A stretch of 64,000 nt of DNA from Streptomyces sp. WP-1 (GCF_030450125.1 NZ_CP123923.1:7535001-7599000), one strand, 5' to 3'; shown: positions 1-9,165, counted from the stretch's first letter. Notes: a model not told the origin generated them from the sequence alone. Program-made: numbers and translations.

Positions 1-642
1 GAGCTTCTTGCCGGTGGCGGCGTCGGTGACCACGTGCAGCTGGTTCGGCGTGCCGTCGTCCTGGAAGCCGCCGATCACGGTCTCGTAGGCGAGGACGGGC
101 TTGCCGCCCGCCGCCCAGACGACCTTGCGCGGAGCCCGCTCGACGGCGGGCTTCGCCGAACGGTCCTTCTTCGCCAGGCTCAGGGCCTGCTTCCGCGCCG
201 TGGCCGCGGCGATCCCCGGGGTGAGCGAGGCGAGCTTCAGCGTGGCCTTCGACGCTCTGGTCACGCCCTCCGTCCTGCCGGACCCGGAGGTGTGCACGAT
301 CAGGTCGCCGCCGAGCACCGGGAGGCCGGCGTAGGTGCGCTCGTACCGGGTGTGGACGGTGCCGTTGCCGTCCTTGACGACGTCCTTGACGACCAGCTTC
401 TCCTGGCTGCCCAGGCCGAGGGCCTTGGCGGTCTGGGCGAGCCCGGCCTGCGCGTCGCGGAGGAGACCGGTGCGGGCGGTGGCCGACAGGGCGACGGGCG
501 CACCGGCCGGGCGCGCGGTGGCGGCGGTGGGCCGGGCGGCGGCCGAGGCGGTGAGCGAGGTGCTCAGCAGGGCCGCCGCGGCGGCGACGGCGGTGGCCGC
601 GGCGAGGGTCGTACGCCGGCTGCGTATGGTGCCGTGGGTCAT
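1..642 (-). CDS. Secreted M4-family (thermolysin-like) metalloprotease, N-terminal part
   Basis: Partial gene: only the first 214 codons are present and the catalytic domain lies beyond the left edge. The ATG follows a GGAAAGAG ribosome site. The product opens with an Arg-rich n-region and an Ala-rich hydrophobic stretch ending in ASA-A near residue 35, a typical Streptomyces Sec signal. Residues 50-125 resemble the FTP propeptide (KDGNGTVHTRYERTYAGLPV, then GGDLIVHT). Residues 135-214 resemble a PepSY propeptide (VWAAGGKPVLAYETVIGG, then LHVVTDAATGKKL). These prodomains precede the HExxH catalytic domain in secreted M4 proteases. The family call is firm; which protease it is cannot be told from this part. 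Confidence 0.8.
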   Translation of the reverse strand, partial: MTHGTIRSRRTTLAAATAVAAAAALLSTSLTASAAARPTAATARPAGAPVALSATARTGLLRDAQAGLAQTAKALGLGSQEKLVVKDVVKDGNGTVHTRYERTYAGLPVLGGDLIVHTSGSGRTEGVTRASKATLKLASLTPGIAAATARKQALSLAKKDRSAKPAVERAPRKVVWAAGGKPVLAYETVIGGFQDDGTPNQLHVVTDAATGKKL

Positions 643-1020
643 GCAGGCTTCTCTTTCCGTGGGGGGATTTCCCGGTCGGTGTGGGGCCGGCCGGTGTGAG
701 CTACCTGAAGAGCGCACCCCGAAATGGCAGGAGCATGCCAATACGGGAATGAAACTCTGCGTCTACCAATTCCCCTTGTTGCGCGGGGGGTTGGCGTGAC
801 ACCCAGAGAAAACCCCAGCAACGACCGCTCGCGCCATACATCCGGAACGCAAACGACAACAACCCCACGCCTCCTTCACAGGCGACGCACAGCCTGTTCC
901 GCATGTGTACGTCGCGCGAACGGCCGGGAAGACGCACGCACCGCGCTCGCACGGTGGACGGGCCGGGCCGTACGGCCACGACCGGTGCCCGGCGTGTTCC
1001 CGGTCCGTTCGGGCCCCGCG
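643..1020. promoter_or_regulatory. Upstream region of the M4 protease gene, with an inverted repeat
   Basis: No convincing gene lies in these 378 bases. They are locally less GC-rich and should hold the leftward protease promoter. A perfect inverted repeat, TGGCA-6-TGCCA, lies at 725-740, about 83 bases upstream of the protease start, and is a candidate regulator site. Secreted metalloprotease genes in Streptomyces are often controlled by a dedicated activator, but no such gene is adjacent here. Confidence 0.35.
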
Positions 1021-2403
1021 TCAGGGCCTCGGGGCGGCTCCCTCGTCGACGGGCAGTGCGAGGGGTTCTTCAGCCGGGAGCGCCCGCGCCCGCCCCGGTC
1101 CCGGATCCGCGCCGGGTGCCGTACCCGCCCCGCGTGTTCGCGCCGCCCGGTTCGCGCGGTTCGCGCGGTGCAGCGCCAGATGAAGGGCCGGGATCAGGAC
1201 ACAGGTGACGGCGGCGGACTGCCACAGCAGGGCGTCGAGCCGGCCCGCCGCCAGATAGGCGCCCGCGGCCACCGCGGCCAGGGCGCACACACCGCGGTCC
1301 ACGATGCTCTCCACCGACAGCAGGGTGGCACGCGGAGCGTCCTTCGGGATCGCGTCGTTGATGAGTTTGCGCTGCACCGGATAGCAGAAGCCGGTGATCG
1401 CGGCGAACACGCAGAGCAGCCCGGCCACCGTCCACGGGCCGCCGACGGTGGTGCCCGCCAGCGTGGCCGCGAGCGCGACACTCAGCAGGGACACCCAGGC
1501 CGTGGGCGACAGCCGGGAGCCCAGCCACTGGGGCCGCGCGGAGGCGACCGCCTCGGCGATCGTCATCGCCGCGAGCACACCGCCGTGGCTGTCCTCGCCG
1601 ATGCCATGGTGCAGCAGCACCGGCTGGAAGAGGTTGACCTGGCAGATCCGCGACAGCGTGAAGACGGCCACCCCCTGGACCATGAGCAGCGCGAGCCACG
1701 GTGACGAACGCAGGGCCCGCAGCGCGGCGCCCGTGTGCCGCAGCGGCGAGGCATGGCGCCGCACGGAGGCGCGCCCGGCCCCGCCCGCGTCGCGCGGAGC
1801 GAGCCGTGGCAGGGCGAGGGCGCAGCCGAGCGAGCCTGCCGCGCTCGCCGCGCTCAGCACGTACGGAGCCTGCGGCGCCAGCACCATCAGCGGTCCGACG
1901 AGCGGCCAGCAGACGACCTTGGCCGCCAGGCCCAGGGACCGCGCCGTGCCCTCCGCGCGGAGGTAGTGGGCGTCCGCCGCTTCCGCGCGCAGCCCGTCGT
2001 AGAGGCAGGCGCTGGCCGCTCCCGAGGTGAGGGAGCGTCCGGCGGCGATGGCCAGGAAGTGGAGCAGGAAGCCCGTGTAGGAGGGGGAGAACACCGGCAT
2101 CAGGTTCGCCGCCGTCATGACCACCGCGCCCGCCCACAGGCAGTTGCGTGCGCCGATGCGGTCGGCGACGAGTCCGGTGGGGATCTCGAAGAGGCAGAAG
2201 GCGATGTAGTAGATGCTCTGGATGCCGAAGATCTGGCCGTCGGACAGGCCCGCGTCACGCTGGTAGGCGTAGAAGACGGGCATCCACCACAGCAGGTTGA
2301 ACAGCAGCTGGAACCCGTTGTTGAGGCGGATCACCCGGCGGGCCGCCGGGGTCAGGTCCTCCCGCGCGGCGCGGCGCCACACCGCGGGCGTACGGCGCCT
2401 CAC
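1021..2403 (-). CDS. MFS transporter, probable exporter of the ligase/dikinase product
   Basis: A 460-residue integral membrane protein with about 12 hydrophobic segments and a basic, disordered tail of about 40 residues. The first loop has FEIPTGLVADRIGARNCLWA, matching the major facilitator motif-A region (G-x-x-aD-r-x-G-r-r), and the first helix is rich in aromatic residues. The GTG at 2403 overlaps the upstream TGA by 4 bases (GTGA), so translation is coupled to the dikinase gene. It is the last gene of a three-gene leftward operon and most simply exports the product. The long upstream extension of the reading frame is out-of-frame noise inside the previous gene. Confidence 0.8.
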   Translation of the reverse strand: MRRRTPAVWRRAAREDLTPAARRVIRLNNGFQLLFNLLWWMPVFYAYQRDAGLSDGQIFGIQSIYYIAFCLFEIPTGLVADRIGARNCLWAGAVVMTAANLMPVFSPSYTGFLLHFLAIAAGRSLTSGAASACLYDGLRAEAADAHYLRAEGTARSLGLAAKVVCWPLVGPLMVLAPQAPYVLSAASAAGSLGCALALPRLAPRDAGGAGRASVRRHASPLRHTGAALRALRSSPWLALLMVQGVAVFTLSRICQVNLFQPVLLHHGIGEDSHGGVLAAMTIAEAVASARPQWLGSRLSPTAWVSLLSVALAATLAGTTVGGPWTVAGLLCVFAAITGFCYPVQRKLINDAIPKDAPRATLLSVESIVDRGVCALAAVAAGAYLAAGRLDALLWQSAAVTCVLIPALHLALHRANRANRAARTRGAGTAPGADPGPGRARALPAEEPLALPVDEGAAPRP

Positions 2404-4412
2404 CGGGCGTACGGGCGGACCTGGACCAGCTGGAACGCCCCCTCGTCGGTCATCAGCCACTCGATGTCCAGGGCGTCGTCCGGGTCGTCCGCGCTGAAGT
2501 GGGACTGCAACAGGCGGCCCGCCAGTGCCAGTTCGGCCAGCGCGTCCCTCGTGTCCGCCGGCAGGTCCGTGCCCGGGGATCCGACGGCCACCGTACGGCC
2601 GCCGCCCTCGACCGTGTTGTACAGGTACTGGTGGGGCAGGACCGTGCCGTCCACCACGCGCTCGGGCGAACCGGCCGTGCAGTTGAGGTACGTGTTCCGG
2701 AAGTCCTCCCGGCGCGTGGGGTTGCAGGTGACCAGCACGCCCCCGAGGTCGGCCGGCGTGTACTCCTGGACGATCACCCCCATGTAGGTGTCGTCCAGCG
2801 CGATGCCGACCTGGTGCCGCATCCGCACGCTCCGCGGCGACAGCAGCGACGCCCACACGTGAAGGACGGCGTCCAGCAGCTGTTCCGCGCCGCGTACGGT
2901 CGTCACCGAGTCGTAGATGCCCGCTGCCGAGAACCCCGGCAGGTCCTCGGCGTTGGAGGAGGAACGCACCACCAGACGGCGGCCGTCGGCCAGCAGCCGC
3001 GGCACGGCTCCGGTGATGGCGCGCGCCACGTCCTCGGGCATCGGCGTGCTGCGCATCAGGTGCTGGAGATCCAGCGAGAGCGAGTCGATCATGTCGAGGG
3101 CGTCGAGTTCGAGCGCCATCTTCAGCTTGCCGATGCCCTGTTGGAGCGCCGGTGACGAGGTCAGGTACAGATGGTGCAGATGGAACGGCAGCGCCACGCC
3201 CCTCGGTGCCCGGACCGTCCGGGACACGCGTTCGGCGGCCGAGAACCGGAGCCGCTCCAGGGGCGCTTCCGGCTCACTGAGCCGCGCGCCGAGATGGGCG
3301 AGCAGATCCGGCCGCGGCGGGCGCGGGCGGGCGTAGAAGGCCGTCAGGTCCGCGGTACGGCTGTCCAGCACATGGTGCAGTTCGCCGAGGTGGGCGGCCT
3401 TGGTGCCGTAGCTGTCGCGGTCGTCGAGCCGCAGCCGGTGCAGTTCCATGATCGGCGCGTCCCCGATGAGCGGGGCCCCGATGTGGATGCGCTGGGTGTC
3501 CCAGACCGGCCGCTCCAGCGCCGGGGCGCAGGACAGCGGTTCCAGGGTGACGGCGTCCTCCCGCACCCGGTAGCGGACCCAGGCGTCGTCCAGGCCGTGC
3601 CGCTCCACGAGGGCGTCCAGGTCGCGGACGATCGCGTTCGGGATGCCCCAGCCCGAGGCCAGCACGTTGGTGTGCGAAAGCGGTGTCGTGGGGCGGGTGT
3701 TGATGAATCCGGCCACCCGGGGCACGTCGTCGGGCAGGCCCGCCATGGCGACGATGTCCGCCCAGCCGAGGTCCGCGGCGCCGGCGCGGTACTCCTGCGG
3801 ACTGCGGAAGTACCGCAGACGCCCCTCCGCCACACCCGGGTTGAGGCAGGTCCGGGTGCGGCTGCCGAACAGCTCCTGGCTCAGGATGCGCGGGATACGG
3901 GCGTCGCCGATCAGGGCCAGCTCATGCTCCTGGCCGTGGTTCGCCGGTTTCAGCAGCAACGGGAGGCGCCCGTCCACGCGGTGGCGGACGTAGTCGTAGA
4001 ACTCCTGGAGCAGGGCGCCGTGCATGGTGTCCGCCTCCGTCGTCTCCAGGACGAGGAAGGGGCGTTCGGCGCCCTCGGAGTCCTCGTCGCTGTGCAGCGA
4101 GAGGATTCCCAGCAGGAAGCGGCGGTCCGGCGCCATGTACACCGAGGCGTTGAACGCGTCCAGCTCCGCGTCGAGCCGCTGCGGCGTCATGCCGAGTACG
4201 CGCGTGGCGATGTAGTCGACGTGGAAGGGGTGCACCCGGGTGTCGAGCAGATGCCAGGTGTCCTCGGTCCGGTCCACCACGACCTTCAGGTACGGGTGAC
4301 CGGCCAGCACACCGGACAGCGTGCGGAACAGCGGCAGCGACAGGTTGACGCCGACCACGGTACGGTCGCCCGCCGCATCGGGGACGCGGGCCTCGTCCGG
4401 CGCGGGCGTCAT
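2400..4412 (-). CDS. PEP-synthase/glucan-dikinase-like phosphotransferase
   Basis: A 670-residue protein whose C-terminal half is a PPDK_N/PEP-synthase ATP-binding domain. The phosphate-binding segment is LVVRSSSNAEDLPGFSAAGI, followed by VIVQEYTPADLGGVLVTCNP and the terminal DIEWLMTDEGAFQLVQVRP. About residue 230-265 there is TTPLSHTNVLASGWGIPNA, resembling the swivelling phosphohistidine domain; His247 would carry the phosphate. The order histidine domain then ATP domain is the one found in glucan water dikinases, opposite to PEP synthase. Residues 1-220 are unrecognised. ATG at 4412 overlaps the ligase stop (ATGA). It probably phosphorylates or activates a small molecule made with the ATP-grasp enzyme. 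The substrate is unknown. Confidence 0.65.
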   Translation of the reverse strand: MTPAPDEARVPDAAGDRTVVGVNLSLPLFRTLSGVLAGHPYLKVVVDRTEDTWHLLDTRVHPFHVDYIATRVLGMTPQRLDAELDAFNASVYMAPDRRFLLGILSLHSDEDSEGAERPFLVLETTEADTMHGALLQEFYDYVRHRVDGRLPLLLKPANHGQEHELALIGDARIPRILSQELFGSRTRTCLNPGVAEGRLRYFRSPQEYRAGAADLGWADIVAMAGLPDDVPRVAGFINTRPTTPLSHTNVLASGWGIPNAIVRDLDALVERHGLDDAWVRYRVREDAVTLEPLSCAPALERPVWDTQRIHIGAPLIGDAPIMELHRLRLDDRDSYGTKAAHLGELHHVLDSRTADLTAFYARPRPPRPDLLAHLGARLSEPEAPLERLRFSAAERVSRTVRAPRGVALPFHLHHLYLTSSPALQQGIGKLKMALELDALDMIDSLSLDLQHLMRSTPMPEDVARAITGAVPRLLADGRRLVVRSSSNAEDLPGFSAAGIYDSVTTVRGAEQLLDAVLHVWASLLSPRSVRMRHQVGIALDDTYMGVIVQEYTPADLGGVLVTCNPTRREDFRNTYLNCTAGSPERVVDGTVLPHQYLYNTVEGGGRTVAVGSPGTDLPADTRDALAELALAGRLLQSHFSADDPDDALDIEWLMTDEGAFQLVQVRPYAR

Positions 4413-5782
4413 GCGCGTGCCTCCTCGGCGGTGTCCACCCGCAGGATGTCCGGCAGCGCGGCCACCAGGGCGGTGAAGTCGCGCACGACGGACTGCGGCC
4501 GGTCGGCCGACAGCAGGCACAGCCCCGCCATCGTGTTGGCGCCGCCCGCGGGGTCGTAGACGGGGACCGGTGAGCCGTCCGGAAGGGAACTCTCCCGGAC
4601 CACGGACAGCGTGCTGCCGGCACCGACCGGCGCCTTGCGGATCACGGCCGAGGAGTCCCACAGATGGCGCCGCTGCCACGGCTTGCCGTCGCCGTCGACC
4701 GCGAGCACCACCAGGGAGCCCGTCGCGCCCTCGGCGTCCGCGGGCGTCAGCGTCCGCGCGGGCCAGGCGGGCGAGCGGCCGAGCAGCTGGTCGGTGAACA
4801 TGCCGACCAGGTCGAGGCCGAAGACGTCCTCGATCTGCGGCACGGTCATCGCGCCCCCGAACCGGGCGGCCGTCTCGATGACCCACATACGGCCGTCCGC
4901 GCCGAGCTTGATCTCCGTGTGGGTGCCGCAGTTCTCCAGCCCCAGCGCGTCCACGGCCTGCCGGGCCAGCTCCACGATCCGGTGCTGGGCCCCGCTGTCG
5001 ACGGCGGCCGGAGTGATGCCGGCGCGCTCGGTGAACGGCCACACGGTCGGCAGGCGTCCGCTCAGGCAGACCGGCCGGAAATCGCCGTCGACGACGACGC
5101 CCTCGACGCTCACGTAGTCACCCCAGCCGGGTCCGTCGAACCACTCCTCGGCCCGTCCGGTGACGATCTCCTCGACGATGAAGTCCTCCGCCGCGCCCCG
5201 CACATGCATTTCGGCGAAGCCGAGCTGCGCCGACTCCGCCATGACCTGACGCGAGCGGTGCCAGGCGTGCCGCGCCTGCCCGGGTCCGTCGATGATCTGG
5301 TGAGCGGTCGAACCCGCGCTCCACGCCGCCTTGAGTAATAATGGGCATGACAAATCAGTGGTCGCGCGCTCCAGCTCGGCGAGCCCCGCGACGGGGCGGA
5401 AGCGGGGCTGCGGAACACCGTGACGCTCCCACGTGGCGCGCATCAGCCGCTTGTCGCGGGCGAGGGCGGCGGCCGCCCCGGCGCCCCTCAGACCGAGCCG
5501 CCGGCACGCCTCGGCCACCGCGACCACCGCGTACTCCGAGAAGGTGAGGACGGCGTCCGCCCCCACCTCGCGGGCGCGCGCCGCGATCAGCTCGACGAGG
5601 TCCCGGTGCTCCGCCCGAGGAGGCGTCACCACCGAGGCGCACAGCCGCGCCGCGTCGTCCGCCACCCCCGCGGGCAGCTCGCTGAGCGCCAGCAGGTGCA
5701 CCGCGGCCCGCCCGGCCACCCGCGTCAGGGCATGGCCCACCGGGGGACCGCCCTTGGCATGCACGTACAGCACCTGGCTCAC
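4409..5782 (-). CDS. ATP-grasp carboxylate-amine ligase
   Basis: A 457-residue ATP-grasp enzyme, the class that joins a carboxylate to an amine through an acyl phosphate. Visible parts are an N-terminal preATP fold (about 1-100, with DAVLTFSEYAVVAVAEACRR), the ATP-grasp lysine segment PLLLKAAWSAGSTAHQI, the adenine-side FIVEEIVTG, and the metal-binding end THTEIKLGADGRMWVIETAA then RFGG. GTG at 5782 follows GAAGGAG. It is the first gene of the operon with the dikinase and MFS genes. Codons 148 and 149 are both TTA (5336-5341), the rare leucine codon read by the bldA tRNA, so expression is likely tied to development. Peptide-bond or amide formation in a small natural product is the best inference. 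Confidence 0.8.
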   Translation of the reverse strand: MSQVLYVHAKGGPPVGHALTRVAGRAAVHLLALSELPAGVADDAARLCASVVTPPRAEHRDLVELIAARAREVGADAVLTFSEYAVVAVAEACRRLGLRGAGAAAALARDKRLMRATWERHGVPQPRFRPVAGLAELERATTDLSCPLLLKAAWSAGSTAHQIIDGPGQARHAWHRSRQVMAESAQLGFAEMHVRGAAEDFIVEEIVTGRAEEWFDGPGWGDYVSVEGVVVDGDFRPVCLSGRLPTVWPFTERAGITPAAVDSGAQHRIVELARQAVDALGLENCGTHTEIKLGADGRMWVIETAARFGGAMTVPQIEDVFGLDLVGMFTDQLLGRSPAWPARTLTPADAEGATGSLVVLAVDGDGKPWQRRHLWDSSAVIRKAPVGAGSTLSVVRESSLPDGSPVPVYDPAGGANTMAGLCLLSADRPQSVVRDFTALVAALPDILRVDTAEEARA

Positions 5783-6036
5783 GTAGACCCATCTCCTTCG
5801 ATGTCGCGGCAGTTGATGTCGGGAGCACTCACACCCGCCGGTTCTCCTCCTTCAAGCGAACCAGTCCGAACTCACCTTCCAGTGGCCGCGCTACGCGAAC
5901 GATTCAGGCAAATGCCTTACCCCGCTGGGCGATCGGTGCCATGTGGAGGTGTCGTGATGCGCTAGCGGGCAGATGGTGCAGAGCCTGAGAGCGCCCGGTC
6001 CTCCCGTCTTCCCAGGGTGCTACGGCTTACGCACGA

Positions 6037-6052
6037 GACGTCACCCAACGTC
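6037..6052. promoter_or_regulatory. Inverted repeat upstream of the PAS-LuxR gene
   Basis: GACGT-6-ACGTC, a perfect inverted repeat 30 bases before the GTG start of the regulator, in the 299-base divergent region (5783-6081) shared with the ligase operon. It could be an autoregulatory operator. No clear -35/-10 pair was found beside it. Confidence 0.3.
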
Positions 6053-6081
6053 ATGTCGCGCAGTGTTGAAGGAGTGGGGCC

Positions 6082-7122
6082 GTGGACGAGACGGAACGCG
6101 CAGCACCCCTGGACGAAGCGGCCGGTCCGCCCGGCCGTAACCCCTTCGGAGCCCTCGCCGAACTCACCCCGGCCGCCGCGTTCATGCGCGACGGCGCCGG
6201 CCGCTATGTGTGGGCCAATCACGCCTACGCCCACCTGTACGGGACGACACGCGACGCCGTGATCGGCCGCCACCTGTCCGACCTCGACGAACCCGCCAAC
6301 GCCGGCCGCTTCCTCGCCATGGACCAGCAGGTCCTCACCGACGGCAAGCCCATCCGGCACGCCCTCACCTACCACCGCCCGGACGGAACCTCCGCACACG
6401 CGGCGGGCTACCGCTTTCCCGTCCGCTGGGGCGAGGAACGCTGCGTCGCGGGTATCTACGTCGACGTCACCGACTACGTCCGGACGATGGACCAACGGCA
6501 CCGCGCCGAGGCGGACTTACGCGCACTGCGCGACCACAGCGGACTGGCCTGCGTACGGCTGGCCCCGGACGGAAGGGTGAGCGAGGCGGGCACCGCCACG
6601 GCCGAGATCCTGCGCGTCCGCCTCTCCGATCTGACCGGACTGCGCGCCGCCTCGCTCCTCGCCGACACACCCGAACGCGGCGCCCTGATACGAGTCTGGG
6701 ACGACCTGATCGCCGGCCGGCGCAGAAGCGCCCGCGCCTCAGCGGTGCTCGTCGACGGGGAGGGCTGGCAGCGCCGGGCCCGTATCCGGCTGACCACCGT
6801 CGGCGCGGCGGCGCCGGGCGTGACCGGCGTGTGGGCCGTCGTCACGCACCTGGGCCGACGCCAGCGGACCCAGCCCACCCTGACCGCCGCCCAGGTACGC
6901 ATCGTCGCCCTGCTCGCGGCGGGCCGCAGCAACGCGGACATCGCCGAGGAACTGCGTCTGTCGCGGCAGACCTTGGACTACCACCTGAGTCGTCTCCGCG
7001 TCCTCCTCGAAGCTCCGACACGCCCGGCACTGGTCGCCCGCGCCTACGTCCTCGGCATCCTCTCACCCCGGACCTGGCCACCCCGCTCGCCCACGGCGGC
7101 CCACCCCTCCAGCCCGGTGTGA
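6082..7122 (+). CDS. PAS-domain LuxR-family transcription regulator
   Basis: A 346-residue protein. GTG at 6082 is set by GAAGGAG eight bases upstream. Residues 20-140 form a PAS sensor (FMRDGAGRYVWANHAYAHLY; GIYVDVTDYVRTMDQ). Residues 150-255 look like a second, weaker PAS-like region. Residues 265-330 are a LuxR-type helix-turn-helix (LTAAQVRIVALLAAGRSNAD, then IAEELRLSRQTLDYHLSRL). It is divergent from the ligase-dikinase-MFS operon and is the likely pathway regulator. Codon 146 is TTA (6517-6519), so it should need the bldA tRNA, like the ligase it probably controls. Confidence 0.8.
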   Translation: MDETERAAPLDEAAGPPGRNPFGALAELTPAAAFMRDGAGRYVWANHAYAHLYGTTRDAVIGRHLSDLDEPANAGRFLAMDQQVLTDGKPIRHALTYHRPDGTSAHAAGYRFPVRWGEERCVAGIYVDVTDYVRTMDQRHRAEADLRALRDHSGLACVRLAPDGRVSEAGTATAEILRVRLSDLTGLRAASLLADTPERGALIRVWDDLIAGRRRSARASAVLVDGEGWQRRARIRLTTVGAAAPGVTGVWAVVTHLGRRQRTQPTLTAAQVRIVALLAAGRSNADIAEELRLSRQTLDYHLSRLRVLLEAPTRPALVARAYVLGILSPRTWPPRSPTAAHPSSPV

Positions 7123-7230
7123 TCGGCCTCGCGACGTGGGCCGCCCCCGCGGCGAGGGAGGCTGGTGGCCGGGCGGACGGACAGGACGTTTGTCCACGGC
7201 GGGCCCGTCATGCGGAGGGGCAGCCAGCCG

Positions 7231-7510
7231 TCAGACGAAGTAGGACAGGTTCACGAAGAAGGCGACACAGGCGATGGCGAGGAGCACCACGCGCGTGGTG
7301 AACCACAAGCGGGTGTCCAGAACCAGGGGCGCGTCGTCCGACGAGGTGTCAGGGCGACACCGCCTTTCCCCCGGCACAGCGCCGGCCCTCCGGCGAACCA
7401 CACCAGGGGGACGACCACCACGAGGATGGCGACGATCACACCGGGCCGGCCCGCCCCCGGCGCACTGCCGCGCCCGTTGGCCAGCCGGGACGTGTCCGCC
7501 GCGCGGGTGA
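7231..7510 (-). pseudogene. Possible frameshifted small membrane protein
   Basis: Two hydrophobic segments lie in neighbouring leftward frames: GVIVAILVVVVPLVWFAGG, encoded around 7385-7445, and TRLWFTTRVVLLAIACVAFF with VNLSYFV, ending at the stop at 7231. Joined, they would make a two-helix membrane protein of about 90 residues. As read, no single frame with a good ribosome site encodes both. A one-base indel near 7340-7390 would explain this. I do not recognise the family. The rest of 7123-7573 shows no other gene. Confidence 0.3.
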
Positions 7511-7573
7511 ACGCGGATGCCCGGCAAGCCGCCGCTGGTGCGCGGCCCGTCGAGCGGGGGAGAGGGTCGGTGC

Positions 7574-8038
7574 ATGAACACTCACCCTGCTGACGGTCCG
7601 GACGGTGCGCACCTGCGCCCGCCGGGTGTGTCGGACACCCTCGTACAGGCCCTGGGGGCGTTGTCGGAGGCGTTGGAGACGACCGAACGCGCCCGTGGTC
7701 ACCTCTACGCCTTCCACCAGCTGACGGGAGGGGCCGACTTCGCGCTGGACCGCGCCGTGGCGCTGCTGCGGGAGGCCGGCCACCCCGGATGGGCGGACCG
7801 GGTGCAGCGGGAGATCCTGGGCCGCAACGTGATTCCGGGGCACTGGACGTTCCAGATCGTCGAGGCGTACAACGCCACCTACTACGCGCCGTTCAAGGAC
7901 GTCGAGGCCCAGGCGCGCCGGGAGCTGGTCGCGGGCAAGGACCACCTGTACGAGGCGGAGCTGAAGGAGCGGCGGCGCACCAGGGGACATCCTGGCCACG
8001 CTGCCCGGCCCGCCACGGCCGGGGAGCCCGGCGAGTAG
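7574..8038 (+). CDS. Conserved hypothetical protein, 154 residues
   Basis: ATG at 7574 is preceded by GGGGGAGAGGG; the longer upstream frame has no ribosome site. The soluble, mixed-charge protein has a helical N-terminal part (SDTLVQALGALSEALETTER) and a distinctive centre (IPGHWTFQIVEAYNATYYAP) followed by an acidic-basic helix. No membrane segment or signal peptide is seen. I do not recognise a function; the conserved look of the middle and the codon use support a real gene. Confidence 0.65.
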   Translation: MNTHPADGPDGAHLRPPGVSDTLVQALGALSEALETTERARGHLYAFHQLTGGADFALDRAVALLREAGHPGWADRVQREILGRNVIPGHWTFQIVEAYNATYYAPFKDVEAQARRELVAGKDHLYEAELKERRRTRGHPGHAARPATAGEPGE

Positions 8039-8157
8039 GGGAGTGGGTTGCCTCCTTCGGCAGGACCCTCTCTCACCGTCCTACCGCCTGCGGATTCACG
8101 GGCGATGTCCCGGTTGGCACGCCGATCGCGCCCCGGGGGCGTCGGCCCGCCTGCCGT

Positions 8158-9165
8158 TCAGCCGGGGAAGCGTCCCGTGGAGCGCAGCTGCCAGCGGCGC
8201 TCCGCGTACGCCAGGTCGTCACGCCACAGCCGCCCGGCCGCGGCGCGCATCAGGGGACGCAGCAGTGGCGCGGCACGGCGGACGGCGGCGAACCCCGGAC
8301 GGTCCGAGGCGGCGACCACCGCCTCGGTGACCACGGTGCGGGGCCGACCGGCTTCGTCCGCGCCCAGCGGCGTGGCATGCGTCTCCACCACCGAGCCCGC
8401 GCCCTCGCCACGCGTGATGCGCATGACGACCGTACGTGGTCCGGGCGCGGTGAACACGGCGCGGACCGGCACGACCAGCCGGCCCGCCGCCTTGAAGGAC
8501 ACGTCGACGGTCAGGGCGTCCGGACCGCCGTCGTTCGCGCCGAGCGGTTCCCCGGGCGCGTCCACCACCGTCAGGTCGACGAACGAGTAGGGGTGCAACC
8601 ATGCCCCGTGCCACGGGTCGAGCCGGTTGGCCACCACGTCCTCGGGCTCGCAGACACCCACCCCCCTGTAGACGGCCGTCACGGCGCGCGCGGGCTCGGG
8701 CCGCCACGGTACGGCCGGTGCGTCCCGCGGCTCCTCGCCGCCCACCGCGTCCAGGCGTATCCACACCAGCACCCCGTCGTCGTGCACCGGCAGCGGCGAC
8801 CAGCCCGCGTACGGGCCGCCGTCCAGAGCCAGTCCGTGCCAGTGGCACACCAGCGTGCCGCAGCGCACCGGGCTGTCCCGCAGCGGTGCGCCCAGGTGCG
8901 GGCAGATGCCCGGACCGCCGACGGGGCGCCCGTCGGGCCCTCGCCACACCACGACCTCGTGCCCCGCCACGCTCAGGGCGAGTTTGCCGTCACCGCGCAG
9001 GGCACGGGAGGCGCCGACGACGTACCAGTTCCCGGACGGGCGGGCCTGCGCCCGCTTCAGCGCCCCGGCGATCACCGCGGGCCGCGCCTCGCGCCAGGTG
9101 GGGCGCTGACGCTCCCAGGGCACGGCGTCGCGGCGCAGTGACAGCGGCAGGCGACGGCGGTTCAC
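8158..9165 (-). CDS. Rieske [2Fe-2S] protein of the carotenoid operon (crtV position)
   Basis: A 335-residue protein with a Rieske centre about residues 45-130: CPHLGAP, then 15 residues later CHWHG, giving the Cys-x-His...Cys-x-x-His ligand set. The region after residue 140 lacks the usual oxygenase mononuclear-iron pattern and looks like the DUF5914-type C-terminal domain found with actinobacterial Rieske proteins. GTG at 9165 overlaps the crtB stop (GTGA). It is the last gene of crtE-I-B-x, the place taken in other Streptomyces clusters by the gene called crtV. It is probably a redox partner or oxygenase in isorenieratene formation; its exact step is not settled by the sequence. Confidence 0.75.
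   Translation of the reverse strand: MNRRRLPLSLRRDAVPWERQRPTWREARPAVIAGALKRAQARPSGNWYVVGASRALRGDGKLALSVAGHEVVVWRGPDGRPVGGPGICPHLGAPLRDSPVRCGTLVCHWHGLALDGGPYAGWSPLPVHDDGVLVWIRLDAVGGEEPRDAPAVPWRPEPARAVTAVYRGVGVCEPEDVVANRLDPWHGAWLHPYSFVDLTVVDAPGEPLGANDGGPDALTVDVSFKAAGRLVVPVRAVFTAPGPRTVVMRITRGEGAGSVVETHATPLGADEAGRPRTVVTEAVVAASDRPGFAAVRRAAPLLRPLMRAAAGRLWRDDLAYAERRWQLRSTGRFPG

Noticed and set aside
1021..2856. A 611-codon leftward frame covering the MFS gene and upstream
   Set aside because: The first 150 codons are Arg/Gly-rich shadow of the dikinase gene; the true start is GTG 2403 overlapping the previous stop.
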